Source: Flexifilum sp963727545
GTDB lineage: Bacteria > Chloroflexota > Anaerolineae > Aggregatilineales > Phototrophicaceae
Assembly: GCA_963727545.1 (NCBI GenBank)
Contig: CAVSGS010000033.1
Coordinates: 70,769-134,768 of the forward strand
Length of the DNA: 64,000 nucleotides
Direction of reading: 5' to 3'
Shown piece by piece: positions 25,000 to 34,890 of the stretch; position 1 is the first letter of the stretch, and the number at the start of each line of letters is the position of its first letter. The notes beneath the pieces were generated by a model. That model made no database searches, was not told the origin of the DNA, and saw nothing but the letters and a program-made list of their open reading frames with translations. The position numbers and the translations under genes are program-made.

Positions 25000-27900
25000 T
25001 CAACCGGGAATCGGAAGCTGAACGAAGAAGGTCGTGCCTTCGTCTTCGACGCTCTTGAAGGCAATTGTGCCGCCGTAAGCATCGACCGCGCGCTTGACAA
25101 TCGTCAGTCCGATCCCGGTGCCCTGAATGCTGCCCACGTTCGCCGCCCGGTGAAACGCCTCGAACAGCCGGTTTTGATGGCGCTCTGGAATACCAATGCC
25201 GTGATCTTCAACGCTCAGTTGCAGCGTTTGCCCGGAGCGGATCAGTTTTATCTGCACGCGCCCGTCTTCGCGTGAATACTTGATCGCGTTTGACGTCAGG
25301 TTTTGCAGAATGTGGCTGAACAGAAACTCGTCCGCCGCGATCAATCCTTCAATCCCTTGATACGTCAGTTCGATCTCGACCGACTGCGCGTACCCGACCC
25401 GCACTTCCTCGACGATCTCCTCGCACAACGCCACCAAGTCGAGCGAAGTCGGCTTAAACCGGAATCCGGTGCTCTCGGCGCGCGTGATCGTCAACACGTC
25501 GTCCAGCAGTTGTACCAGCCGCTTTACCTGCCGCTCGATCGTGATCAGCTTTTCCGCTCGGCGCTCCGAATTCATCCGTTCCGAATACTGCGTCAGCAGT
25601 TCCGTGGACGACAAGATCACGGACAGCGGCGTGCGGAATTCGTGCGACACAATCGAGGTGAAACTCGTCTTCAGCTCGTTCAGTTCCTTCTCTTTGGCGA
25701 GCGCGGTTCGCAGCCCATCTTCGAGCAGCTTCTCAGCGCTGACATCCACGATGTATGCCATGATCAGCGTTTCGGCGTCGGTGCGAATCGGACTCAAGCC
25801 AATCTTCACCGGAATCTCGCTTCCATCTTTGCGCCGAGCCGTAAGGTCGAGCGTCGATCCGGTTCGATCCGCCCCGTGTCGATCAAAGCCTGCTCCCGGC
25901 AGCAGGCTTTCGGCGGGTTGCCCGATCAGTTCTGGCTGCGAATAGCCGAAGAAAGTTTCAGCACGCTTGTTAGCAATAGTGATCACGCCCGTGAGGTTAA
26001 CAATGACGATCGAGTCCGGTGCGAACTCAATCAGCGTGCGATACTTCGCCTCACTCGCTTGCAGTTCGGCAGTTCGCTCCTGCACCCGTTGTTCAAGCTC
26101 GGCGGCATGGCTGCGAATCTGCTGATAGAGCTGCGCGTTATGGATAGCAATCGCCGCTTGATCGGCGAGCAGTTCGAGCAGACGAATCTCGTGAGTATCA
26201 AAGTAATGGGGTTCAGCCAGCGCCAACGCCATAACACCGTTGACTTGATCGGCAATCTGCAGCGGCAAGCCAATAATCGCTCCGGTCTCCAGCCACTCTT
26301 GATAATCCGGGTGTTCGCTCACGTCCGGGACGATCAACCGCTCTCTGCCAGTCGCGACGGTGTGAATCAGCTTCTCCCGACGGGCAGCCGCCGCCGATCC
26401 TTCGCGCTTAACGCCCAACCAGCGCTCGGCTCCAAACGCGAGTCTTTCGCCATCGTGCAGATAAATCTGCGCCTCGTCAGCTCCCACCAGCGCGATGGCA
26501 TGGTCGAGGATGGTCTGGAGCACCTGTTCGAGTTCAAGGCTGCTGGTGAGCTGCAGACTTGCTTGATGAAGCGCCGTCAATTCGCTGTTGCGCCGCTGTT
26601 CTACTGCCAGCAAGCGCGCATTCTCAATCGCAATCGCCAACTGAGCTGCGACTTCCTGAGCGACATCAATTTGCCAAGGAGCGAAGGCATTTGAGCTTCG
26701 TGACCGCAGGTTGAATGAGCCGATCAATTTTCCGCTCGCTATCAACGGAATGCGCACGTAAGAGCGAATCCCCGCTGCAATCAAAATACGCTCGCTCGGC
26801 GCAACCTGCTCGACTTCGCTCAGATCGCTGACCAGATAGACTTCATTACGGCGCAGTAGTTCGATGATCTTTGGGTCGCTATACGGACTATAATCCGCAA
26901 TCGGCGCAATTGACGCCAGCGCGGTACTCTGCTTCAGATCGGCATCGACGGCGGCGACTGTGGCGCTCTCAAAGCCCATCAAGGCTTGTAAGCGCGACAG
27001 GACAAACTCAGCAATCGCTTGCGGCTGATCGGCAACCAAGATCGCGTGGTCGATTTCGTGCAGCAATCCCAACCGTTCAGCGTACCGGGTCAGTGCTTGC
27101 TCCGCCTCGTAGCGTTTCGAGATGTCCCGCGACGCTGACTGAATTTCCGTAATCTCGTGCGTGATCGGATCGCGAATGGTGTGGCTCGTCGTCTCAAACC
27201 AGATGTATTCCCCACCCTTATGCTGGATGCGATAGACAAACGTGTTGAATTCCGAAAGCCGCCAATTCTTTTGCTGCAACTCAAGAAACATATCGAGGTG
27301 ATCGGGATGCAAGAACTCAAGTACGGAACGATTGAGCAGTTCCTCCGGTTCATAGCCCAGCAGCGTGCGACACGCTGGCGAAACGTAGCGATACACCCCC
27401 TCCGGCGTATGTCTTGAAATCATGTCGGTGGAGTTTTCCGCCAAGAGCCGGAACTGTTCTTCGCTCTTGCGCAGCGCTTCTTCTGCATTACGCCGGTCCG
27501 TTATGTCATGGATCATGGTCAGCAGGCACGGTTCGTTGTCGAGCTCAACCTTCGCCGCCGATAACAGCGCATACACTTGGCGATTGGAAACATGGTTGAT
27601 TTCAACCTCGACGTTACTGACCATATTGGTATGATTCAGTTCGCGCAGGATGGCTTCGCGCTGCGCCGGGATGCCCCACAAAGTCAATTCGGCAGCATTC
27701 TTGCCGATGATCGTTTCGCGAGTGTAGCCAAATACGCGCAAAAACTGCGGATTGACGTCCATGACGCGCCCATCCGACAACCGCGAAATCGCGATTCCGA
27801 TCGGGCTGGCTTGAAATGCCGTTGAAAACCGGGCTTCGGCTTCGCGCCGCTGGCTGCGCCCGGACGCTTCGCGCAGTTCACGCTCGACGGTTGGCACCAA

Positions 27901-28236
27901 CCGAACCAGCTTACCTTTGGCAAAGAAGTCGCTCGCACCGGCTTTCATTGCGGCGACGGCGGCATCTTCGCCAACCGTGCCCGAAATGATGATGAACGGC
28001 ACGTCGACGCCGAGTTCTTTCACAATTTCGAGTGCCGCCGGTGCGTCGAACGATGGCATCGAGTAATCCGAGAGGATAATATCCCATTCCCGCTCGCGCA
28101 GCGCCACCCGCATATCCCCGGCATTGTCGACTTGACGATAATCCACCTCGAAGCCGCCGCGACGCAGTTCGCGCAGCAGCAGTAAAACATCATTATCCGA
28201 ATCTTCCAAAATCAACGCCCGGAGCGGCTTAGACAT
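25000..28236 (-). CDS. Hybrid histidine kinase: receiver-PAS-PAS-GAF-GAF-PAS-kinase
   Basis: 1078 residues and no membrane span. An N-terminal receiver (about 5-125, acceptor Asp in IILSDYSMP) is followed by PAS (about 135-255), PAS (265-385), GAF (395-545), GAF (560-715), a coiled coil (AAELEQRVQERTAELQ), PAS (735-860), HisKA with SIVSHEFRTPLSV near 895 and HATPase (NLTSNAIKYSRED, DHGIGIP, GTGIGLTIV). With the receiver first, this is a soluble relay protein that can accept a phosphoryl group and sense small ligands. It lies 17 bases after the single-domain receiver gene in one transcript. Confidence 0.93.
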   Translation of the reverse strand: MSKPLRALILEDSDNDVLLLLRELRRGGFEVDYRQVDNAGDMRVALREREWDIILSDYSMPSFDAPAALEIVKELGVDVPFIIISGTVGEDAAVAAMKAGASDFFAKGKLVRLVPTVERELREASGRSQRREAEARFSTAFQASPIGIAISRLSDGRVMDVNPQFLRVFGYTRETIIGKNAAELTLWGIPAQREAILRELNHTNMVSNVEVEINHVSNRQVYALLSAAKVELDNEPCLLTMIHDITDRRNAEEALRKSEEQFRLLAENSTDMISRHTPEGVYRYVSPACRTLLGYEPEELLNRSVLEFLHPDHLDMFLELQQKNWRLSEFNTFVYRIQHKGGEYIWFETTSHTIRDPITHEITEIQSASRDISKRYEAEQALTRYAERLGLLHEIDHAILVADQPQAIAEFVLSRLQALMGFESATVAAVDADLKQSTALASIAPIADYSPYSDPKIIELLRRNEVYLVSDLSEVEQVAPSERILIAAGIRSYVRIPLIASGKLIGSFNLRSRSSNAFAPWQIDVAQEVAAQLAIAIENARLLAVEQRRNSELTALHQASLQLTSSLELEQVLQTILDHAIALVGADEAQIYLHDGERLAFGAERWLGVKREGSAAAARREKLIHTVATGRERLIVPDVSEHPDYQEWLETGAIIGLPLQIADQVNGVMALALAEPHYFDTHEIRLLELLADQAAIAIHNAQLYQQIRSHAAELEQRVQERTAELQASEAKYRTLIEFAPDSIVIVNLTGVITIANKRAETFFGYSQPELIGQPAESLLPGAGFDRHGADRTGSTLDLTARRKDGSEIPVKIGLSPIRTDAETLIMAYIVDVSAEKLLEDGLRTALAKEKELNELKTSFTSIVSHEFRTPLSVILSSTELLTQYSERMNSERRAEKLITIERQVKRLVQLLDDVLTITRAESTGFRFKPTSLDLVALCEEIVEEVRVGYAQSVEIELTYQGIEGLIAADEFLFSHILQNLTSNAIKYSREDGRVQIKLIRSGQTLQLSVEDHGIGIPERHQNRLFEAFHRAANVGSIQGTGIGLTIVKRAVDAYGGTIAFKSVEDEGTTFFVQLPIPG

Positions 28237-28253
28237 CAGCGCCCTTCCAACCT

Positions 28254-28676
28254 TTACTTCAGCAGACTCTCATTTAAGACGAGCCAATAGAGACCCAACT
28301 GCTGCACGGCAGACACAAACTCGGTGAAGTCAACCGGCTTGCGCACGTAACTATTGACGTGCAGTTTGTAACTACGAACCAGATCATCCTGCTCTTTCGA
28401 CGATGTCAAGATGACGACGGGAAGTAGTTCCGTTCGTTCATTGCTGCGGATGTGTCGCAGCACTTCGAGACCGTCCACTTTGGGCAGCTTGAGATCCAGC
28501 AGCACGAGCACCGGGAGCGGTTTTGGTTCAATCGTATCCGTGCCCAATAAGTATTCCAGCGCTTCTTGACCGTCGTTGACGATCACGAGATCGTTGCCGA
28601 GATTGCTTTTCTTGAACGCGCGCTTCGTCAGGAGTTGGTCATTCGGATTATCTTCTACGAGCAAAATGTCACGCAT
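28254..28676 (-). CDS. Single-domain response regulator, Rcp1-like
   Basis: 140 residues consisting only of a receiver of the type found beside phytochrome-like kinases: LLVEDNPNDQLLTKRAFKK, acceptor Asp in LVLLDLKLPKVDG, LTSSKEQDD and the KPVDF end. No DNA-binding domain, so it passes phosphate on or acts by protein contact. AAAGGA precedes the ATG. It sits 13 bases after the upstream kinase gene and 17 before the hybrid kinase gene, suggesting a three-component relay. Confidence 0.92.
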   Translation of the reverse strand: MRDILLVEDNPNDQLLTKRAFKKSNLGNDLVIVNDGQEALEYLLGTDTIEPKPLPVLVLLDLKLPKVDGLEVLRHIRSNERTELLPVVILTSSKEQDDLVRSYKLHVNSYVRKPVDFTEFVSAVQQLGLYWLVLNESLLK

Positions 28677-28689
28677 TTAGAAATCCTTT

Positions 28690-30528
28690 TCAGTCACAGT
28701 CTCGCTCACCCAACTTGAAATAGAATCCCGCCCCTTCATTCACGACACCCTCAGCGCGAACTGAGCCGCCATGTCGATGCACGATCCGCTGTACAATTGC
28801 CAATCCAATTCCGGTACCTGCGAATTCTGTCATCGCATGTAACCGTTGAAAAGCCCCAAATAGCTTATCGACGTATGCCATTTCAAAGCCCGCCCCGTTA
28901 TCGCGCACGAAATATTCCGCCCCACTCGCCTCGTCGGTGCACCCGAACTCGATGCAAGCATTTGGCTTTTTCGCCGTGAATTTCCACGCGTTCCCGATCA
29001 GGTTCTCTAGCGCGACGCGAATCAGCCGCTCGTCACCACAAGCAACCACGCCTGCTTGGATCGTGAACTGCACGCTGCGTTCCGGTTCCCGTTCCGCCAG
29101 CGCCGCCGCGATCTCACGCGCCAGCTTGCTCATGTCGAAACGGGTGACCGTGAGGTCCGTCCGCGTGAACCGCGACAAGCTGATCAAGTCATCGATCAAC
29201 TGCCCCATCCGCTGGCTTTCAGTTCGGATGCGGTGTAGGAAGTCGCGCCCTTCATCGTCCAACTTGTCGTCATAGTCTTCGAGCAGCGCTTGGCTGAAGC
29301 CGTCGACAGCTCGCAACGGCGAGCGCAAATCGTGGGACACTGAATAACTGAAAGCTTCCAATTCCCGGTTGACCGCTCGCAAATGGGCAGCGCGTTCCTC
29401 CAAGCTAGCCGCGTGTTGCCGTAGATGTTCGATCAATTCGAGATTTTCCAACAAGATCGCGCTTTGCTCGGTCAAGAGACTGAGCATCTGCAAGTCGTCA
29501 TCGGGGAAAAGCGACCCGTTGCCATGAAATACCAGCAGCAGACCCCACGCGCGCTCGCCCCGCACCAGTGGAACAACGTAAGTCTGTTCGCTTGCATCCA
29601 CCCCTAGATCGCTGCGCAGCTTAGGACTTAGGACACTCGCCGAGATAATCGCCGGCTTTCGCTTGCCCCGATACACTTCCAAATCGCTTGCGGATCCAAC
29701 TGAGCTTTCGTCTTCCGCGCCAAAAAGACGCCATTGTCCACTGGCATCAGCGCTCAAGAGAAAGGTTGCGCGGTTCCCGCCGGTGACTTCGAGCGCCGCA
29801 TCGCCAAGCTCCTCAAAAATGCCGACTTCGGTTTCAAGTAAGTTCGCCTGCGTAACCATCTGTAAGTAACGGTACAACTCTCGAAGCTGCCACGTCCGCC
29901 GCAACCACTTCGGCGTGGCTAACCCCAGATACAAAGCGATCGCTGAACCTATCGCGGTCACTTGCAAAACCGAGGACATCACGCTTGCCAAGCGCGGGAT
30001 TACAGCGCCGACTTCCACAGTCAACAACGCGACTGCCAGCAGCCCCGCGCCTGCCGCGACCGCCCGCAGTCGCTGCTGAACGACGCCCGATCGCACCAAC
30101 GCCCCTTGGATGAACGCAAACATGGCGTAGCCGTCTACGATCACAAAATAAGCGATCAGCGCCGCTAGCAGTGCCGTCGGCGGCGACGATCCGGCAAGCA
30201 GCAAAGCAATCCACGAGACGATCATGCCGATACCCGCAGCCCATTGCGCCAACAGCGGCAGCGGGCGGAAGTACAGCACCAACCGCAGCAGCGAATATGG
30301 CTGCGCGATCAATGCTAATATCGCAATCACACTCAAGGCGGGGTTCGGTTGCTCTAGAAACTCATTGACAAGTCCGAGTCCAAGGGCGATCGCCAAGGAC
30401 GCGAACATCAGGGCAATATCGCGGCGCGCCTGACCGCGAAACCGGAGGTAATCGAATAGTGATAGGAATCCGAGACCGACAAAGGCAATTTGAGTGATGT
30501 AGCTCAAAAATTGTTCGACTGTGAGCAT
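28690..30528 (-). CDS. Membrane histidine kinase with GAF domain
   Basis: 612 residues: about seven membrane spans in residues 8-215, GAF about 225-375, a coiled coil, then a HisKA of phytochrome type (FSYSVSHDLRSPLRAVDGFS near 400) and HATPase (NLIGNAWKFTAKK, DNGAGFEMAYVDKLFGAFQRL, GTGIGLAIV). Kinases with this H-box usually work with Rcp1-like receivers, matching the next gene. The upstream 305 bases (30529-30833) are AT-rich near the start codon and contain no gene; they probably hold its promoter. Confidence 0.92.
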   Translation of the reverse strand: MLTVEQFLSYITQIAFVGLGFLSLFDYLRFRGQARRDIALMFASLAIALGLGLVNEFLEQPNPALSVIAILALIAQPYSLLRLVLYFRPLPLLAQWAAGIGMIVSWIALLLAGSSPPTALLAALIAYFVIVDGYAMFAFIQGALVRSGVVQQRLRAVAAGAGLLAVALLTVEVGAVIPRLASVMSSVLQVTAIGSAIALYLGLATPKWLRRTWQLRELYRYLQMVTQANLLETEVGIFEELGDAALEVTGGNRATFLLSADASGQWRLFGAEDESSVGSASDLEVYRGKRKPAIISASVLSPKLRSDLGVDASEQTYVVPLVRGERAWGLLLVFHGNGSLFPDDDLQMLSLLTEQSAILLENLELIEHLRQHAASLEERAAHLRAVNRELEAFSYSVSHDLRSPLRAVDGFSQALLEDYDDKLDDEGRDFLHRIRTESQRMGQLIDDLISLSRFTRTDLTVTRFDMSKLAREIAAALAEREPERSVQFTIQAGVVACGDERLIRVALENLIGNAWKFTAKKPNACIEFGCTDEASGAEYFVRDNGAGFEMAYVDKLFGAFQRLHAMTEFAGTGIGLAIVQRIVHRHGGSVRAEGVVNEGAGFYFKLGERDCD

Positions 30529-30833
30529 ACGCCTAGGAATCCGTCACCCAATTTTGATAATCAACATATCTTTACATATTAACGTATCTCGGCATGAACA
30601 ATACATAAGACAGCGCATTCTAAAGAGTAATCTCGACATCATTTTGAGAAGAATGCACCGACTGGTACTTCATGCCGCTCGATTTGCAGACATGGGCGCG
30701 GCACGGTTTGAGCGGAGAATCTGACTAAATCAAGCGACAGCCATGCGATCAAGAGCACCTGACTGAACACGAACCGGTCAAGGCGGAATTGGTTTTCCCG
30801 AAGGCGGGCGAGCACCACCGGGATTGGTTGTAA

Positions 30834-32864
30834 TTAGCCGCCGGGAAGCCAGATCGTGATCTGCGTTCCTTGATCAACGACACTCTGTATATTGATCGTG
30901 CCCCCGTGCAGTTCCACAATTTCTTTGACGATGCTCATGCCTAGACCGGTACCCCCAATACTACCCACGTTGTTGGCGCGGAAGAATGGTTCAAAGATAT
31001 GCGCTTGCGCCTCTGCCGGTATACCGATCCCTTCGTCACGAACCTGCAGGCGAATTCCGCCATCCGAATTTCGCATATCAACCACGACTTTCGTCGCCCG
31101 GTCTGAGTATTTCAGCGCATTTGAAAGCAGATTGGTCAGCACATACTGGATTCGCCGCGTATCCAGCTTGAGATTCGGCAGCGTGTCAGCAACGTTAAGC
31201 ACAATCCGCTCGCCAGCATCATCGAAGTCTTGGATCTGGCGAACAGCATAATCATAGACCGTTCGGATGTCGGTCGATTCCAAATTCAAAGCGAGTCGCT
31301 CAAACCGCGAGTGAATCACCAACGAGATGTCCTCTAACATCGCGGTCAACTTGTTGATTTGGGCTTCGATCCGGCGCAGATGTTCTTCTCGCTGCGTAAC
31401 CGACATGCGTTCGTAGTAGCGTTCGAGCAGTTCCGTCGACGCATAGGCGACGCTTAACGGCGTGCGGAACTCATGCGAAATTGTCAGCATGAGTCGGGTT
31501 TTCAGTTCGCTTAGCTCTTTCTCTTTTTCAAGCGCTAGCCGCAAACGCTCGCTTTCTTGTTGAGCTTGAGCCGCTGCGTGCTGCTCAGTGACGTCTTCCG
31601 CGACTCCAAAGTAGCGCACGACGCGTTGCGCTGCATCATCCCAGACCGGGCGGCGCCGCAGTCGCAGCCAGCGCACCTCGCCACTTTTGGTGATAATCCG
31701 GCATTCTTGACTGATCGAATTACCCCGTATGATCGCTTCATAACCCGAACGCACTGCCGCGATGTCATCCGGGTGATAAAGCTGGGCGAGATCGGGGATT
31801 TCGTCCAGCGTGTAGCCGGTCAGCCGGGTAAACGAATCTGCCGTCAGCCATTCGTTGACCGCGGTGCCGTCCGCTTCAATCCGTTCCGAATAGGCAAAGT
31901 CGGAGATCAATTCGGTAACCATCCGGTAGCGTTCTTCGCTCTCCCGCAGCGCATCATCGACAGCCCGTCGTTCGCTGAAATCGCGCGCTAGCCCGACCAG
32001 CCCGGTAATGTCACCCTGCGCATCACGCAGCGGCACTTTCGTCGTCAGAAACCAGCGCGGCGTACCATCGCTGCCATAGTTGAGTTCCTCGACGTCGCGC
32101 AAGATCTCACCGGCTTGAATGACTTTCAAGTCGTCGGCATAATATCGCTGCGCCATCTCGAACGGATGCACGTCAAAGTCAGTCTTGCCGATCAACAAAT
32201 CAGCCTCGTCTACGCCTCGATCGATCTGGGCGTAGGTGTTCACCAGCACAAAGCGGGTCGCCAAATCTTTCACCCAAATGAAATGCGGCACGGCATCGAG
32301 CACCGTGCGCAGCAGCGCCCGCTCTTTCTCCAGCGCCTCTTCGATTTTTTTGCGCTCGATCACGCCGCCCAGCAGCGAACAAAACACCGCGACGAGTTCT
32401 TGCCGGTTCGGATCAAATGGTTTCAAGCTGATCGCCGCGTCGTTAAAGAGCACGCCGATCCGTTTATGCGCCGCTCGGATCGGCGTCAGCGCGACCCAAC
32501 TGTGCCCGACCACGCGCTCTTGCTCGCCATCCCACTCATAATTTACTTCGTCGACCATGACCCATGGCTGATCGGTCTCGTCGAGCGCCTCGATCCGCTC
32601 CCGCCAAGGGCGCTTGAGGAATATGTGCTGCTTATGCTCGTCCGTGATCTCACGGCGCATGTTTGTTCCATAAGTGCCATGCAAGTAGCCATCTTCGTGG
32701 ATGAAGATTGAGCAGCGCTCCAACCCTAAATGCTGATCAGCGAACTCGACGGCACGCCGAAAAACGCTGTCGAGCGTCTCACAGCGTTCAAGTTCGTCGG
32801 CGAACGCTACCACTAGCCGCAGACTGGCTACGGTGATTTCCGATTGTGAGCTTTCCGGCTCCAT
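30834..32864 (-). CDS. Soluble histidine kinase: GAF-PAS-PAS-kinase
   Basis: 676 residues without membrane spans. GAF-like domain about 20-175, PAS about 185-305, PAS about 315-440, HisKA with TISHEFRTPLSVAY near 480 and HATPase (NLLSNALKYSDRA, DEGIGIP, GTGLGMSIV). The kinase core is close in sequence to that of the hybrid kinase at 25000-28236, including the LALEKEKELSELKTR linker, suggesting a common origin. No regulator is adjacent; it may feed the same relay. The 353-bp gap to 33217 contains only regulatory sequence for both neighbours. Confidence 0.92.
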   Translation of the reverse strand: MEPESSQSEITVASLRLVVAFADELERCETLDSVFRRAVEFADQHLGLERCSIFIHEDGYLHGTYGTNMRREITDEHKQHIFLKRPWRERIEALDETDQPWVMVDEVNYEWDGEQERVVGHSWVALTPIRAAHKRIGVLFNDAAISLKPFDPNRQELVAVFCSLLGGVIERKKIEEALEKERALLRTVLDAVPHFIWVKDLATRFVLVNTYAQIDRGVDEADLLIGKTDFDVHPFEMAQRYYADDLKVIQAGEILRDVEELNYGSDGTPRWFLTTKVPLRDAQGDITGLVGLARDFSERRAVDDALRESEERYRMVTELISDFAYSERIEADGTAVNEWLTADSFTRLTGYTLDEIPDLAQLYHPDDIAAVRSGYEAIIRGNSISQECRIITKSGEVRWLRLRRRPVWDDAAQRVVRYFGVAEDVTEQHAAAQAQQESERLRLALEKEKELSELKTRLMLTISHEFRTPLSVAYASTELLERYYERMSVTQREEHLRRIEAQINKLTAMLEDISLVIHSRFERLALNLESTDIRTVYDYAVRQIQDFDDAGERIVLNVADTLPNLKLDTRRIQYVLTNLLSNALKYSDRATKVVVDMRNSDGGIRLQVRDEGIGIPAEAQAHIFEPFFRANNVGSIGGTGLGMSIVKEIVELHGGTINIQSVVDQGTQITIWLPGG

Positions 32865-33155
32865 AATGACTAACCTAATGGTCGATTACTTCAAAAATAG
32901 CTGCCTAATTCGGGTTGCTTCGTCGGAAGCCGCGACTTTACGAACGGCGGGTTCAACCATCGCCCTCGTCACCTCGCTTAAGCGTATGAATTAACAAGCT
33001 ACCGGCGGCAACCACGCTATGCAAACCGCGATCCAGATCTTTTCACACCTCCCATAATCAGCCGATTCTACGTCGTTCTTCTGTTAAGAGTTCCCAAAAT
33101 CCATATGAATCAAGAAAATTTTCCTTCCGTGCGGCGCAAATCCGGTCCGGGCAGG

Positions 33156-33161
33156 TATAAT
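33156..33161 (+). promoter_or_regulatory. Consensus -10 box before the acetolactate-decarboxylase-like gene
   Basis: A perfect TATAAT lies 57 bases upstream of the ATG at 33218, in an otherwise GC-rich stretch. No good -35 is seen 17 bases upstream. Nothing else is recognisable in 32865-33217. Confidence 0.5.
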
Positions 33162-33217
33162 CGAGTGACCACCAAGCCCGTGTGAGCATTGTCATGCTGC
33201 CAGCCGAAAGGTGAGTT

Positions 33218-34033
33218 ATGTCCACCACCCGCCCGACTCTCCTCATCTACAACACGGTCGACCGCTTACTGCGTGGCGATCTTTATCATACGGTGACGAC
33301 CGCCGACGTAATCGACGATCTCGCGGCATTTCCGCCCGATCTCCCGCTCGTCGGCGTCGGGACGACCAACTGGCTGAAGCGTAATGGCGAAGTTATCGCC
33401 GACGGGACGACCGGTTCGCCTCAATTCTTGTGGGCTGATCCCGAAAGCCAGCCGACTGGACAGGTCATCAACGTCTGTTGGCAGCAGCCATCAGCTGAAG
33501 GTCCCGCACTCGTCACGCCGCGCTTTGACATCAACGATCAGCAGGCAAACTTCCCTTTTCTCGCGTTCGCGATCTGTGATCCGGCTCAAGCACTTCACTG
33601 GCAGGTCACTGATCTGAGCGATGCGAATGAATGGCTGGTCGCCGAGCTGGGCGAGCGCAACGTCGGCGTAGCGGGCGTACAATTTCGGGGAAAGTTCGGT
33701 CGGGTCGCCACGACCGACGCCTATAACGTGCCGCTCGGCGGGCTCGATCTCAGCGGCGGCTACTCCGGCGACCAGTTTTTCCGCTCCGCGCACTATGACG
33801 GCGATGAGTGGATACTCAACGGAATTTTCGCCGCCAATCCATCGCTCCAGCCGTTCATTTCGGTCGCCAACCATCCGCTGCACCTGCACGGCTATCGATC
33901 ACAGGCGCGCGACGGCGGTCACATCGTCCGAGCCGAGGTCATCGCAGCCGACGTGACGGTCTGGCTCTTAGACGATCTCGTCCTCAAGATTCACGACGTC
34001 GCTCACGCCCTCATGCCGAGCAAAGCCGATTAG
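33218..34033 (+). CDS. Acetolactate decarboxylase-like protein
   Basis: 271 residues. The family converts 2-acetolactate to acetoin using a zinc bound by three His. Here HLHGYRSQARDGGH near residue 228 reproduces the spacing of these ligands (His, His two on, His thirteen on), and LPLVGVGTTNWLKRNGEVIADG near residue 48 matches the N-terminal family motif. The overall length is close to the family norm. AAAGGTGAG precedes the ATG. No acetolactate synthase is nearby, so the physiological substrate is uncertain; this may be a distant relative with another role. Confidence 0.7.
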   Translation: MSTTRPTLLIYNTVDRLLRGDLYHTVTTADVIDDLAAFPPDLPLVGVGTTNWLKRNGEVIADGTTGSPQFLWADPESQPTGQVINVCWQQPSAEGPALVTPRFDINDQQANFPFLAFAICDPAQALHWQVTDLSDANEWLVAELGERNVGVAGVQFRGKFGRVATTDAYNVPLGGLDLSGGYSGDQFFRSAHYDGDEWILNGIFAANPSLQPFISVANHPLHLHGYRSQARDGGHIVRAEVIAADVTVWLLDDLVLKIHDVAHALMPSKAD

Positions 34034-34830
34034 CTCGCCGGGACGAAGCGCACTTCGAACAACCACGACCACAATTTGCCCGTGATCAGAAAGGTGTCGC
34101 TGTCCGGGTCGTAGGCGATCCCGTTCAGCACCGCTTCCGGTGACGTCAGCGCCGCCCGCTGTTCCGGCGTGAGCAGCCCGGAGGCGTCGATCACGGCGGT
34201 GATAATGCCCGTCGTCTTGTCGATCCGCATGATGTTGTCGGTATGCCAGACGTTTGCATAGATCGAATTGCCGACGCATTCCAGTTCGTTGATCTGGGGT
34301 ACTGCCGCTGCGTTCAGCGTCACCTGAATTTGCCGGACGGTAGCGAAACTGTCGGCATCCCGTACAGTGATGACGGTGCTGCCGTCGCTGGTATAGAGGA
34401 AGGTGCCGTCGTAGCACATCCCCCACCCTTCGGCGGGATAGGGAGTCGTGCTCAACAGCGCGAGGGTTTGCCGGTTGTAGCGAAAGCTGAGGTCTTCCTG
34501 CCACGTTAGTTGAACCAGTTGATCGTCAACGGCAGCCAGCCCCTCGCCGAAGACGTCGGCGGGCAGCGCCACCTGCTGCTCCACCTGTCCCGTTACCGGA
34601 TCGACTTGGCGCAGCGTGGACTGACCATAGCGCCCGGTGCTCTCGTAGAGCGATCCGTCGACGTAAATCAGCCCTTCAGTAAAGGCAGTCGGGTCGTGCG
34701 GACGAACCGAGAGGACTTCCGGCACCAGCTGCTCGACCGGACTCGTCATCGAGACGAAAACGCCGAGTTGAGCACAGCCGCTCAACCCGACGATCATGAC
34801 CAGCACTATGATTTGGTTCAGACGTCGCAT
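34030..34830 (-). CDS. Glutaminyl-peptide cyclotransferase-like lipoprotein
   Basis: About 266 residues. The N-terminus MRRLNQIIVLVMIVGLSGCA is a lipoprotein signal with the lipobox LSGC, so the protein is anchored outside the membrane. The rest is the five-bladed propeller of the bacterial glutamine cyclotransferase family: PTAFTEGLIYVDGSLYESTG, GEGLAAV, AEGWGMCYDG, INELECVGNSIYANVW and LNGIAYDPDSDTFLITGK. The family makes N-terminal pyroglutamate from glutamine. GAGGAA lies upstream; of two adjacent ATGs (34833, 34830) the second has better spacing. The 3' end overlaps the convergent gene by four bases. Confidence 0.88.
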   Translation of the reverse strand: MRRLNQIIVLVMIVGLSGCAQLGVFVSMTSPVEQLVPEVLSVRPHDPTAFTEGLIYVDGSLYESTGRYGQSTLRQVDPVTGQVEQQVALPADVFGEGLAAVDDQLVQLTWQEDLSFRYNRQTLALLSTTPYPAEGWGMCYDGTFLYTSDGSTVITVRDADSFATVRQIQVTLNAAAVPQINELECVGNSIYANVWHTDNIMRIDKTTGIITAVIDASGLLTPEQRAALTSPEAVLNGIAYDPDSDTFLITGKLWSWLFEVRFVPAS

Positions 34831-34890
34831 CATCGTTCCTCGATCCGTCAGCCGGATAGCGAGGTTCAATCATGCCAAATTGCGCGCGAC

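Noticed and set aside
25303..26694. 463-codon open frame on the plus strand
   Set aside because: Antisense shadow of the hybrid kinase; composition is Arg/Gln/Leu-rich as expected for a shadow.
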